From a bacterium (GTDB taxonomy: Bacteria; Auribacterota; UBA3054), in NCBI GenBank assembly GCA_017557885.1, contig JAFYXV010000002.1, positions 131,056-195,055 on the forward strand: a stretch of 64,000 nt of DNA. Reading direction: 5' to 3'. How positions within the stretch are numbered: the stretch's first letter is position 1; each line of letters begins with the position of its first letter. A program made the translations under genes and the position numbers. The notes below the pieces were generated by a model. It was not told the DNA's origin and made no database searches. It saw only the letters and a program-made list of their open reading frames with translations. Positions 25,448 to 32,639 of the stretch are shown in pieces.

Positions 25448-25476
25448 ATTATATAGTACGTACTACGTAAAATCAA
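25448..25476 (-). promoter_or_regulatory. higA-like promoter with palindromic operator in the spacer
   Basis: TTGATT (25476-25471), 17-nt spacer, TATAAT (25453-25448). The spacer contains the perfect palindrome TAGTACGTACTA (25454-25465), so a bound dimer would exclude RNA polymerase. Confidence 0.75.
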
Positions 25477-25585
25477 GATGACGCAAAAAAACTCAGTCAT
25501 AATCTTTCACTATTAAAAGCAAACTTATACACTGAAATAGATAGAACTGAAGTAACCAAAACCAAAAAGCCTACACCGCCCTAGA

Positions 25586-25607
25586 ACATCCAGGACGTCC
25601 TGGCATT
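25586..25607. repeat. Right 22-bp direct repeat, att-like copy of epmA 3' end
   Basis: Exact copy of 25085-25106. After one differing base it also continues to TAA, so both copies encode IQDVLAF-stop in the plus direction. It abuts the stop codon of the secreted-protein gene. Confidence 0.75.
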
Positions 25608-26426
25608 TTAATTTTTATCTGCGTCGCGTTTCTGCTCTATCGCTCTTAGCATATAATAAGCTTTCTTCACTCTTAATATTCCTTCGTCGTAATCCCGCCA
25701 TTTTTTGACTTCGTCTGCTGTCATGTGTTTTTCATATTTTTTTAAAACACATTCCTCGTAATTGTCGATTTCCATATAATAATTACCTGGTAGCAGGGAG
25801 CTAAACTCGCAATGTTCATATTTTGTTGTGGCCGCTTTCTTATATAGTTCAAAGAAGTCGTTTTTAGCCTTTTCAAATTCGTCCTTTTTGTCGAATATCA
25901 AAGAAAGCGCCATAACCTTTTCATACAATCCCATTCTTTCCAAATTGTGATCAGGATCACTCTCCGCGTAGCAGAGTATCTGAAAACCGCAAAGAGGCAA
26001 ATAAGTCTTGTCGCTCGGCACCGCTTCTATTTTTCCCCAGAATTCCTGAAACTTGAAATGGCCGTCCTTTTCACATTCCTTCAGGAAAGACTCCTTCAAG
26101 CCCTTCACAATTGAGCCGTCGTCATCCTTAAGATTCTCCATAGGAAAATTAACGAACTTCAGCCAATTGACCACAGATTGGGAAAGATCTCCCGAAGGAA
26201 TGATCTCCTTCCACAAAGGCAGCCATTCTTTGCTGTCAGTATGAGAATAATATGACCGTTCAAGGTCTATACACATGGCGCAGAATTTGTCACGTTCCTG
26301 GATCTTTTTGTTCAACTCATACCAAAGAGTATCGTTTCCTTTTTTCTCTTCAGCAAAAACAAGCGAAGCGAAAAAGAAAAAAACAAGAAAAAGACCAAAA
26401 CTAATTTGAAAAGCGAAACATTTCAT
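25608..26426 (-). CDS. Exported protein of unknown function
   Basis: 272 residues with a strong signal peptide (MKCFAFQISFGLFLVFFFFA, cleavage near residue 25). The start was chosen at 26426 because AGGAGGAG lies 6 nt upstream; an in-frame ATG 21 nt earlier has no ribosome site. The mature part is helical, charged and contains eight cysteines, in a pattern with no family I recognise. It stands alone between a hairpin terminator and the right-hand 22-bp repeat. Upstream lies a three-half-site TTTAGGTAA operator-like element. Lower GC than the neighbouring SUMF1 genes. Confidence 0.65.
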   Translation of the reverse strand: MKCFAFQISFGLFLVFFFFASLVFAEEKKGNDTLWYELNKKIQERDKFCAMCIDLERSYYSHTDSKEWLPLWKEIIPSGDLSQSVVNWLKFVNFPMENLKDDDGSIVKGLKESFLKECEKDGHFKFQEFWGKIEAVPSDKTYLPLCGFQILCYAESDPDHNLERMGLYEKVMALSLIFDKKDEFEKAKNDFFELYKKAATTKYEHCEFSSLLPGNYYMEIDNYEECVLKKYEKHMTADEVKKWRDYDEGILRVKKAYYMLRAIEQKRDADKN

Positions 26427-26461
26427 ATGCAACTCCTCCTTCAACATTTTAGCATAAAATT

Positions 26462-26498
26462 GCTTACCTAAATTTAGGTAACTTAATTTTAGGTAAGC
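26462..26498. promoter_or_regulatory. Operator-like triple half-site upstream of the exported-protein gene
   Basis: Outer inverted repeat GCTTACCTAAA (26462-26472) and TTTAGGTAAGC (26488-26498) with a further TTTAGGTAA half-site between them, so the first two form an 18-bp perfect palindrome. It sits just upstream of the probable -10 region. Regulator unknown. Confidence 0.55.
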
Positions 26499-26526
26499 AG
26501 ACGAGGGGCGATTTCTGTATAAAAAA

Positions 26527-26553
26527 CGACCGGCGGCAAAACGCCGCCGGCCG
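26527..26553 (-). terminator. GC hairpin, copy 1 of the island family
   Basis: 11-bp stem CGACCGGCGGC / GCCGCCGGCCG followed on minus by six T. It lies 22 nt after the stop of the decayed SUMF1 domain. It works as an intrinsic terminator and also resembles hairpins found after DGR variable regions. Confidence 0.75.
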
Positions 26554-26574
26554 TTTCACATTATTTGAGCTTGT

Positions 26575-26787
26575 TTATTCCGGGATCAAAGCCACGCGGA
26601 AGCCGTAGTGGCTGTCGTAATCAGCCGGTCTGATGTTGATCCTGTACGCCGACCGGCAAAAGTACGCGCCGTTATCGAAGCTGCCGCCGCAAAGAACGCG
26701 GCGAGCGCCTTCGCTCGGCCCAGCCGGGTCAGTCGCGTCGCCCTTATATTCAGAAGGATTGCTGCCCGGGATCGTCATCGTCGTCAT
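26575..26787 (-). pseudogene. Remnant of a SUMF1/FGE-fold domain with internal deletion
   Basis: 70 codons that join two distant parts of a SUMF1 domain. PGSNPSEYKGD corresponds to the middle of intact copies (GSNPSEYTGD in the 840-residue protein). The frame then jumps straight to DPAGPSEGARRVLCGGSFDN and the C-terminal GFRVALIPE. About 110 residues between are gone. It is out of frame with the gene upstream (26750-28465), whose own product runs 13 residues past its GFRVALTV end and stops inside this remnant. So the ancestral gene most likely had two SUMF1 domains, as its neighbour still does. The last 33 codons look like a DGR-type variable region. Confidence 0.8.
26599..26690 (-). other. 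Variable-region-like segment in the SUMF1 remnant
   Basis: C-terminal lectin-fold segment between GGS and YGFRV. It has the same length as in the 840-residue protein. Differences fall mainly at codon positions 1 and 2, with third bases kept as C or T, as expected from adenine-to-any-base mutagenesis of AAC codons. Confidence 0.5.
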
Positions 26788-28465
26788 CAGACACAGTCAA
26801 AGCCACGCGGAAACCGACGAATTCATAGCGGTCATTCGGGCCGTTGCCGGCTCGGAACGCCGATCGGCATTCGCCCGCAGGGTTGGCTTGTGAACCGCCG
26901 CGCATATGGCGGCTGGTACCTTCGGCGGCGCCCACCGGATCCGTGACCGGATCGCTGGTATAGCTTCCGGGGTCCCCCCACCAATCCAGACACATCTCCC
27001 AAACGTTGCCGTGCATGTCGTAGAGGCCCCAGTAGTTCGGCAGATACGAACCGACCGTGGTGTGAAGATCATCGTAGCCGCCCTTACCATCTTTACCGTT
27101 TTTACTATAGCGGCCAAGTTTGTCCAAGTTTTCGTCGTGATAGGCCTCTTTGCTGGCGTCGGTGTTGTTGTTCCAAGCCTTGAACGTTCCGGCCCGGCAG
27201 GCATATTCCCACTGGGCTTCCGTGGGAAGGTCGAAAGTTTTGGATGTCTTCGCGCGCAGCTTGCCCATGAAGGAGTCCTCGTCCACGTCGTTGTTGGCCG
27301 GCCAGGCGGAGCCTTTTTCCTTTCCTCTGATCATGTTATAGGTAATGGCCTCAACAGGTCTCATGTCGCCTTTGTGACCTGAGGGATCGCTGCCTGTGAT
27401 CATTTTGTACTGTTTCTGAGTAGTCTCAAAGACGCCAATGTAAAAATCTTTTGTTAGCGTGACCTCATGCTGGATCTCATAATCTTTTCTCCAATCTGAT
27501 TCATATTGCGGAGAGCCCATCGTGAAGGTACCGGCCTTAACCCTTCTCAGAACCATCTTGGTAGTCTTGTATTCGTCTGTCCACCCGCCTTCCGGCACGT
27601 CCTTGAGGTAGCTTATGGCGCCACTCTCGAGATCAATCACCATATAAAGGTGTTTCGAAATTTCCACCGCCTCGATTCTGACCATCAGATGATTTACGGA
27701 ATGTGTGAAAACATCATCCGGACGCCAGATCGCTTTGTATTTGCCCGGCCCGGGAAGCGTTCCCACACCGTCTCCGGATAATGACCCCAACAAGAAAAGG
27801 TTGAAGGGCCACGAGCCGTCATCATTTACGGAGCCGTAGAATTTCACCTGCAGCAGAGAATCGGAGTCGCATTCCAGCGTGTAGTTTATGATGACGCTTG
27901 TGTCAAAGGGCCACATCTGCATGCCTTTGACTTCCGTGACGGTGCATTCAGCCTGAGCGCTCAAAGCGCTGACTAAGATCAGCGCGGCGATCGCGAGCAG
28001 GCTCTTTACTCGTTTGCGCAAAAAGAAAACCGCGATAAGACCAAGAAGCAAAAATCCCGCGGGCTCCGGCAGTATCGTCACGTCCTTGGTGAAGACCTTT
28101 GTCTCCTTGTCGCTCACAACAGTCTCGGTCAGGCGGTAGGTGTCGTCTATCGGGAAATCCTTGTAGATCTTGTCGGTGTATTTCCAAACGACGGTTCCTT
28201 CCACTGGGGTAGAGGAATCATCCTCGAAGATACTTGCCGTTATTGTGGAGTCGCTCGTATCTTTCACCGTGATCGTCAAAGACTTCGGCTCTCCCTCGGC
28301 CATGGCGCTGCTGTAGGCCAGCTTGTCCGTTGGCTTCAAAACGATGTTATCTTTGATCTTTCCCCCGCAGAAATCGAAGGGCTCGGACCAGGGTGAAGTG
28401 TCGGCCAAAAGCGCGCCCGCGCAGACGAGCGCCGCCAGAACAATGAAAGCTAATAATTTTTTCAT
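26750..28465 (-). CDS. SUMF1/FGE-fold surface protein with internal PEP-CTERM signal (571 aa)
   Basis: Starts at 28465 (AAGGGGG ahead of the ATG), 45 nt after an in-frame alternative. Order: signal peptide 1-21; beta-rich domain 22-130; PEP-CTERM-like sorting signal LPEPAGFLLLGLIAVFFLRKR (132-152) in mid-chain; a second signal-peptide-like stretch ending ALSAQA (about 153-172); beta domain 175-270; SUMF1 domain about 285-558 (TKMVLRRVKAGTFTMGSP ... LPTEAQWEYACRAG ... GLYDMHGNVWEMCLDWW ... CRSAFR ... GFRVALTV). Only one of the two cysteines used by true formylglycine-generating enzymes is present, so a binding role is more likely than catalysis. The C-terminal 13 residues (SDDDDDDPGQQSF) come from a frameshift into a decayed second domain. 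Confidence 0.8.
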   Translation of the reverse strand: MKKLLAFIVLAALVCAGALLADTSPWSEPFDFCGGKIKDNIVLKPTDKLAYSSAMAEGEPKSLTITVKDTSDSTITASIFEDDSSTPVEGTVVWKYTDKIYKDFPIDDTYRLTETVVSDKETKVFTKDVTILPEPAGFLLLGLIAVFFLRKRVKSLLAIAALILVSALSAQAECTVTEVKGMQMWPFDTSVIINYTLECDSDSLLQVKFYGSVNDDGSWPFNLFLLGSLSGDGVGTLPGPGKYKAIWRPDDVFTHSVNHLMVRIEAVEISKHLYMVIDLESGAISYLKDVPEGGWTDEYKTTKMVLRRVKAGTFTMGSPQYESDWRKDYEIQHEVTLTKDFYIGVFETTQKQYKMITGSDPSGHKGDMRPVEAITYNMIRGKEKGSAWPANNDVDEDSFMGKLRAKTSKTFDLPTEAQWEYACRAGTFKAWNNNTDASKEAYHDENLDKLGRYSKNGKDGKGGYDDLHTTVGSYLPNYWGLYDMHGNVWEMCLDWWGDPGSYTSDPVTDPVGAAEGTSRHMRGGSQANPAGECRSAFRAGNGPNDRYEFVGFRVALTVSDDDDDDPGQQSF

Positions 28466-28481
28466 AATCCCCCTTGGGTAA

Positions 28482-28510
28482 ATTGTAACAATATGCTTAT
28501 ATTCTAACAA
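28482..28510 (-). promoter_or_regulatory. Promoter of the 571-aa SUMF1 protein gene
   Basis: TTGTTA (28510-28505), 17-nt spacer, TACAAT (28487-28482). It begins 4 nt after the hairpin that ends the preceding gene. Confidence 0.6.
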
Positions 28511-28513
28511 AAA

Positions 28514-28540
28514 CGACCGGCCGCGGAATGCGGCCAGTCG
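28514..28540 (-). terminator. GC hairpin, copy 2 of the island family
   Basis: CGACCGGCCGC / GCGGCCAGTCG (one mismatch) with GGAAT loop, 11 nt after the stop of the AlbA_2 ATPase gene, followed on minus by TTTTTG. This copy is not next to a SUMF1 gene end. Confidence 0.75.
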
Positions 28541-28550
28541 CTTAATAACA

Positions 28551-29939
28551 TTAATCGTCTTTCAGGATCTTATAGTAGCCTTTCTTCCTTGAGCCCACTC
28601 TCTCGATGTAGCCGCTGTCCTTCAAAACAGAGAAGCCGTTGTCCACGGTGGTCTTTCCGAGGTAAAGTGTTTCCGCCACCAAAGCCTTAGTAATGCTTGG
28701 GTTTTCCTTTATCAGCGCCAGGATCTTTTGCTGCGTCTTGGACAAAGGTTTCTGCTTGTTTTTGCTCCCGGATCTCTCCACCATCACGTTGATCCAATTG
28801 AAGGGGATCTTCACCACTATGGCGTTCTCCAGGAATTCGTAGGCCTTCTTACCGTAAGCCTTGACGATAGTGGGAACGCCCCTGCCTGTCCGCTCGCTTA
28901 TATGCAGCTGCAAAAAGAGATCGGATAGCTTTTTGTTTACCGGGACGGACACCCCGGAATAAAAGCCTTCCAAAGTCTGTTCAGGCGCGAGCGTACCTCT
29001 CGATAATATCTCTATCCTGTCGGAAAAAACCGTGATCATCGGCTCGTTCTTCGTAACCCAGGCGTTGTGCACGAACGCGTTTACGACCGCCTCGCGAAAA
29101 GCATCGCTCTCGAACAAAGGCACTTCCTTTCTCTCCACCACGCGGTCCCTTTCGTCCGCCTGCATAACGTTCAGAACATCTCCGTAACGAAGAATGTCGT
29201 CCAGAGTGTAAAGCAAGCACTGATTGCCGAATTCCCTAACCGCGAACATCATGTCCGCTTTCGTCTTGCCCGAGAAAAGCGCCACCCTTATAGACATATG
29301 GGAATCGTCTGACAAAAGCTGCGCCAGAATATTGTACTTGCCGTCTTCCGTCAGCAAACCGAGATTACGCTTGAAAGTTGTCCGATTTAAGGGAAGTCCT
29401 TTCGCGCCGTAATAAATAAACAGTTTCTCAAAAGTCAGGTCCTGGTAATCGGAGGGCGTGTTCTCCATTGTCGGGAATCCCGTTCTGAGAATTTGAAACA
29501 AGAAGGATTCTTTTTCAGGATACTTCCTGATCTTCTCTTTGCTCGAGCCAATGCGTATGAATCTCTCATCGTTGAAACTTAAGGGAGAGATTTTGGCCGC
29601 GGGGATCGTCAGCAGAACGACGCGCTTGCCGTCGATAACAGTTTCGTCGAAATTGAAATTATTTTCCGGATACAGCTGTCTGGCCAAAAAATGCTTCAAT
29701 GGTTCACCTTTGACCTCGCTGTTCGGGTCAAAAGTCGTTCCTTCCACTTCATGCGTCTTATTGCTTATTCCCCAGACTAGATAGCCGTTTTTGCGTCCCT
29801 CGTAGGCGGCGCTGTTGGCGAGAGCGGATATATATTCCCCTATCTCCTTGGCGTTAGACCAATTCAGCTTAAACTCGAACCATTCGCGCTCACTTTCGTA
29901 AGCCCTAAGCTCGTTTATGATCTCAACAGTTTTCTTCAT
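28551..29939 (-). CDS. AlbA_2 (Schlafen-like) / HATPase transcriptional regulator-like protein
   Basis: About 462 residues. N-terminal AlbA_2 domain (EREWFEFKLNW ... GYLVWGISNKTHEVEG), central histidine-kinase-type ATPase lobe (EAVVNAFVHNAW N-box-like, then FSDRIEILSRG and ERTGRGVPTIVKAYG), C-terminal winged helix (SKTQQKILALIKENPSITKALVAETL). This trio is typical of putative ATP-dependent transcription regulators whose targets are mostly unknown. The start is uncertain: 29939 gives MKKTVEIINELR; an in-frame ATG at 29951 lies inside an operator half-site. Promoter and a 12-bp inverted repeat upstream (29962-29999) suggest autoregulation. It lies between two SUMF1 genes. Confidence 0.8.
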   Translation of the reverse strand: MKKTVEIINELRAYESEREWFEFKLNWSNAKEIGEYISALANSAAYEGRKNGYLVWGISNKTHEVEGTTFDPNSEVKGEPLKHFLARQLYPENNFNFDETVIDGKRVVLLTIPAAKISPLSFNDERFIRIGSSKEKIRKYPEKESFLFQILRTGFPTMENTPSDYQDLTFEKLFIYYGAKGLPLNRTTFKRNLGLLTEDGKYNILAQLLSDDSHMSIRVALFSGKTKADMMFAVREFGNQCLLYTLDDILRYGDVLNVMQADERDRVVERKEVPLFESDAFREAVVNAFVHNAWVTKNEPMITVFSDRIEILSRGTLAPEQTLEGFYSGVSVPVNKKLSDLFLQLHISERTGRGVPTIVKAYGKKAYEFLENAIVVKIPFNWINVMVERSGSKNKQKPLSKTQQKILALIKENPSITKALVAETLYLGKTTVDNGFSVLKDSGYIERVGSRKKGYYKILKDD

Positions 29940-29961
29940 GTTTTTACCCATCGTGTATTAT

Positions 29962-30005
29962 TTATTACCCATGGGTATTATATCACACATGGGTAATAAA
30001 AGCAA
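29962..30005 (-). promoter_or_regulatory. Promoter and dyad operator of the AlbA_2 ATPase gene
   Basis: TTGCTT (30005-30000), 17-nt spacer, TATAAT (29982-29977). A perfect 12-bp inverted repeat TTATTACCCATG-N14-CATGGGTAATAA (29962-29973 and 29988-29999) brackets the -10 element; a further ACCCAT half-site is at 29946-29951. Confidence 0.75.
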
Positions 30006-30006
30006 A

Positions 30007-30033
30007 CGACCGGCCGCGGAATGCGGCCGGTCG
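30007..30033 (-). terminator. GC hairpin, copy 3 of the island family
   Basis: Perfect 11-bp stem CGACCGGCCGC / GCGGCCGGTCG with GGAAT loop, 30 nt after the stop of the 840-aa SUMF1 protein gene and 1 nt from the -35 element of the AlbA_2 gene promoter. Confidence 0.78.
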
Positions 30034-30063
30034 CTTTCAATGCGCTCAACGCTCAACTTCGCT

Positions 30064-32586
30064 TTAAGGGACCAGAACTACGCGGAAGCCGTAGCGGCTG
30101 TTGACCCGCGACGGGATGCCGTTGAACCGGACCGCCGAGCGGCAATTGCACGCGCTGCCGTAGTAGCTGCCGCCGCGAAGGATGCGGTAAGTACCTGTGG
30201 TAGCTCCTGCCGGATCCGTGACCGGATCGCTGGACCAACTTTCGCTGTCATCCCACCAATCCAAGCACCATTCCAAAACATTACCGTGCATATCGTACAA
30301 TCCCCAGGCGTTTGGCAGATATGAACCTACAGCGGTATGCTGCGTATAGCCTCCCTTCCCGTCGCTGTGGTTATATTCATAACGACCTAGTTCATTCAAA
30401 TTTTCGTCTTCATCATCGTTAGTAAGATTCGTCCCGTTGTTGAGAGCGGTCGTCGTTCCCGCTCTGCAGGCAAATTCCCACTGCGCTTCCGTGGGCAGGT
30501 CGAAATCAGCGCCCGTTTTCGCGCGAAACTTACCGAAGAAGGAATCCTCGTCTACTTCGCCGTTGGCCGGCCATCCCGCGCCCTTTCCCGTTCCGCGGAT
30601 CATATTGTAAGGAACGCTTTCCACCGGTCTCATGTCGCCTGTATATTCCGAAGGATTGCTGCCTATGATCGTTTCATACTGCTTCTGGGTGGTTTCGAAT
30701 ACGGCTATGTAAAAATCCTTGGTAAGCGTGACATCATGCTGGACTTCATCTTTGTATCTTCCCAATTCATCTTCCGGCGAGCCCATGGTGAACTTTCCAG
30801 CCTCGACTTTTCTCAAGACCATTTTCGTGGTCTTGTACTCGTCTGTCCAGCCGCCTTCCGGCACATCGCCGAGATAGCTTATGTCGCCGCTCTCGAGGTC
30901 GACCACCATGTATTTTTCCTCATTTATTGTCAAAGCCACACGGAAGCCGTAGCGCTCGTCCTCTTCCGAGGGATCTTCGCGCATCCTGGAAGCGGAACGG
31001 CAATTCTCGGCGTCGTAGTCGTAGGCGGCGCCGCGGCGGACGCGGTATCTGCCGGTGGTCTGCCCCACCGGATCGGTCTCGTCGCCAGCGTAATCGCCGT
31101 ACCAATCCAGGCACCATTCCCAGACGTTGCCGTGCATGTCGTAGAGGCCCCAGGCATTCGGGAGATACGAGCCCACGACGGTATGCTGCGTATAGCCGCC
31201 CTTGCCGTCGTCGCGGTTATAATCATAACGTCCGAGCTTGTTCATGTTCCCGTCTCGGTAAATGTTGGTGATGTTGGAACCGTTGTTCCAGGACGTTGTC
31301 GTTCCGGCCCGGCAGGCGAACTCCCACTGCGCTTCCGTAGGAAGGTCGAAATCAGCCCCCGTCTTCGCGCGCAGCTTGCCCATGAAGGAGTCCTCGTCGA
31401 CCTCGCTGTTGGCGGGCCAGCCTTTGCCTTTGCCAGCCCCTCTTATGGCGTAGTAATCGACATCCTCCGCCGGTCTCGTTTCGCCGACGTAATAGGACGC
31501 ATTGGTGCTGGTAATAAGCTCATACTGCTTTTGGGTGGTCTCGAAGACGCCGATGTAAAAATCCTTGGTGAGGGTGACTTCGTGCTGGACTTCGTCCTCC
31601 CTGCGGCCCAATTCATCCTCGGGAGAGCCCATAGTGAATTTTCCAGCCTTGACTTTCCTCAGGACCAATTTTATGGTCTTGTAAGTGTCTGACCAGCCTC
31701 CCGGCGGCACATCGCTAAGGAAGCTTGTCTCGCCGTTTGTGAGGTCAACTACCATATAAGTATCTTCGGAGGGAGGAACGACAGATTCCGACACCTCGAC
31801 GTTGATCTTCATTTTTCTTGGCTGGGTCTTGTAGAAACTCTCGTCCGGCATCCAGAAGGTTTTGTATTTGCCTGCCCCGAGAAGCGTGCCATCGGCGCCG
31901 TCCTTCGATATTGTCCCCTTCTCGCCAAGTTCGAAAATAGTTTCGCCGTTGTCGAAGGAGCCGGAGAATTTTACCGCCAACGGAGCCACAGAGTCGCTCT
32001 CCACCGTATAGTTGATGATCACGCATCTGTCAAAGGGCCACATCTGCAGGCAGGAGACATCCGTTACGGAGCTTTCCGCCTGAGCGCTCAAAGCGATCAG
32101 CGCAAGAACAGCCACGAGGCTCTTCACGCGTTTGCGCAGGAAGAACGCAGCAACTAAGCCAAGAAGCAAGAATCCGGCAGGCTCCGGCAGTATGTTCACC
32201 TTCCTAGTCAAGACCTTTGTTTCCGTGTCGCTCACGATAGTCTCGGTAAGGAGATAGGTGTCGTCCGTCGGAAGATCCTTGTATTCCCCGGTTTTGTAAT
32301 TCCAGACTGTCGTACCCTCCACCGGTTTCGCGGAATCATCCAGGAAGATATTGGCTGTCACTTCGGGATCAGCAGTGTCCGTTGCCGTGATCGTCAAAGA
32401 CTTCGGCTCCCCCTCGGCCATGGCGCTGCTGTAGGCCAGATTATCCGTGGGTTGCAAAAGGATCGCTTTTTCCGTGATCTCGTTTCCGTCGAAATCAAAA
32501 TCATCGGACCAACATGAAGAGTCCGCCATAAGCGCGCCCGCACAGGCAAACGCCGCCAGGATGGTGAAGGCTAAGAGTTTTTTCAT
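30064..32586 (-). CDS. Two-domain SUMF1/FGE-fold surface protein with internal PEP-CTERM signal (840 aa)
   Basis: Signal peptide 1-21; beta domain; mid-chain PEP-CTERM-like signal LPEPAGFLLLGLVAAFFLRKR (133-153); second signal-like stretch ending ALSAQA; beta domain to about 270; then two tandem SUMF1 domains (about 275-555 and 560-840), each opening with YMVVDL.xG..S(F/Y)L.DVP and ending GFRV(A/V)L. The N-terminal 170 residues are near-identical in plan to the 571-aa protein, so they are recent paralogues. The C-terminal domain ends in a segment (GGSYYGSACNCRSAVRFNG...) in which 14 of 15 presumed variable codons end in C and the other in T, the mark of adenine-directed hypermutation. No clear ribosome site; may be read from the ATPase gene 53 nt upstream. 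Confidence 0.85.
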   Translation of the reverse strand: MKKLLAFTILAAFACAGALMADSSCWSDDFDFDGNEITEKAILLQPTDNLAYSSAMAEGEPKSLTITATDTADPEVTANIFLDDSAKPVEGTTVWNYKTGEYKDLPTDDTYLLTETIVSDTETKVLTRKVNILPEPAGFLLLGLVAAFFLRKRVKSLVAVLALIALSAQAESSVTDVSCLQMWPFDRCVIINYTVESDSVAPLAVKFSGSFDNGETIFELGEKGTISKDGADGTLLGAGKYKTFWMPDESFYKTQPRKMKINVEVSESVVPPSEDTYMVVDLTNGETSFLSDVPPGGWSDTYKTIKLVLRKVKAGKFTMGSPEDELGRREDEVQHEVTLTKDFYIGVFETTQKQYELITSTNASYYVGETRPAEDVDYYAIRGAGKGKGWPANSEVDEDSFMGKLRAKTGADFDLPTEAQWEFACRAGTTTSWNNGSNITNIYRDGNMNKLGRYDYNRDDGKGGYTQHTVVGSYLPNAWGLYDMHGNVWEWCLDWYGDYAGDETDPVGQTTGRYRVRRGAAYDYDAENCRSASRMREDPSEEDERYGFRVALTINEEKYMVVDLESGDISYLGDVPEGGWTDEYKTTKMVLRKVEAGKFTMGSPEDELGRYKDEVQHDVTLTKDFYIAVFETTQKQYETIIGSNPSEYTGDMRPVESVPYNMIRGTGKGAGWPANGEVDEDSFFGKFRAKTGADFDLPTEAQWEFACRAGTTTALNNGTNLTNDDEDENLNELGRYEYNHSDGKGGYTQHTAVGSYLPNAWGLYDMHGNVLEWCLDWWDDSESWSSDPVTDPAGATTGTYRILRGGSYYGSACNCRSAVRFNGIPSRVNSRYGFRVVLVP
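30085..30177 (-). other. Candidate DGR variable region of the 840-aa protein
   Basis: Codons between GGC-GGC-AGC and TAC-GGC-TTC. Compared with the equal-length remnant at 26599-26690, I count 12 differences at codon position 1, 10 at position 2 and 5 at position 3. Constant blocks (GCG, TGC CG-, TCG GCG, CCG) lack adenine, as they would if copied from a template mutated only at A. Confidence 0.6.
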
Positions 32587-32639
32587 ATGTTATTGGGGGT
32601 GAATTATGAAATTTATTTTTGCAATATTACGATCGTTCT

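Noticed and set aside
27130-27200. AAC-rich stretch considered as a DGR template repeat.
   Set aside because: It is in the body of the 571-aa SUMF1 domain (AWNNNTDAS), in frame, and lacks the flanking GGCGGCAGC and TTCCGCGT sequences that a template would share with the variable regions.
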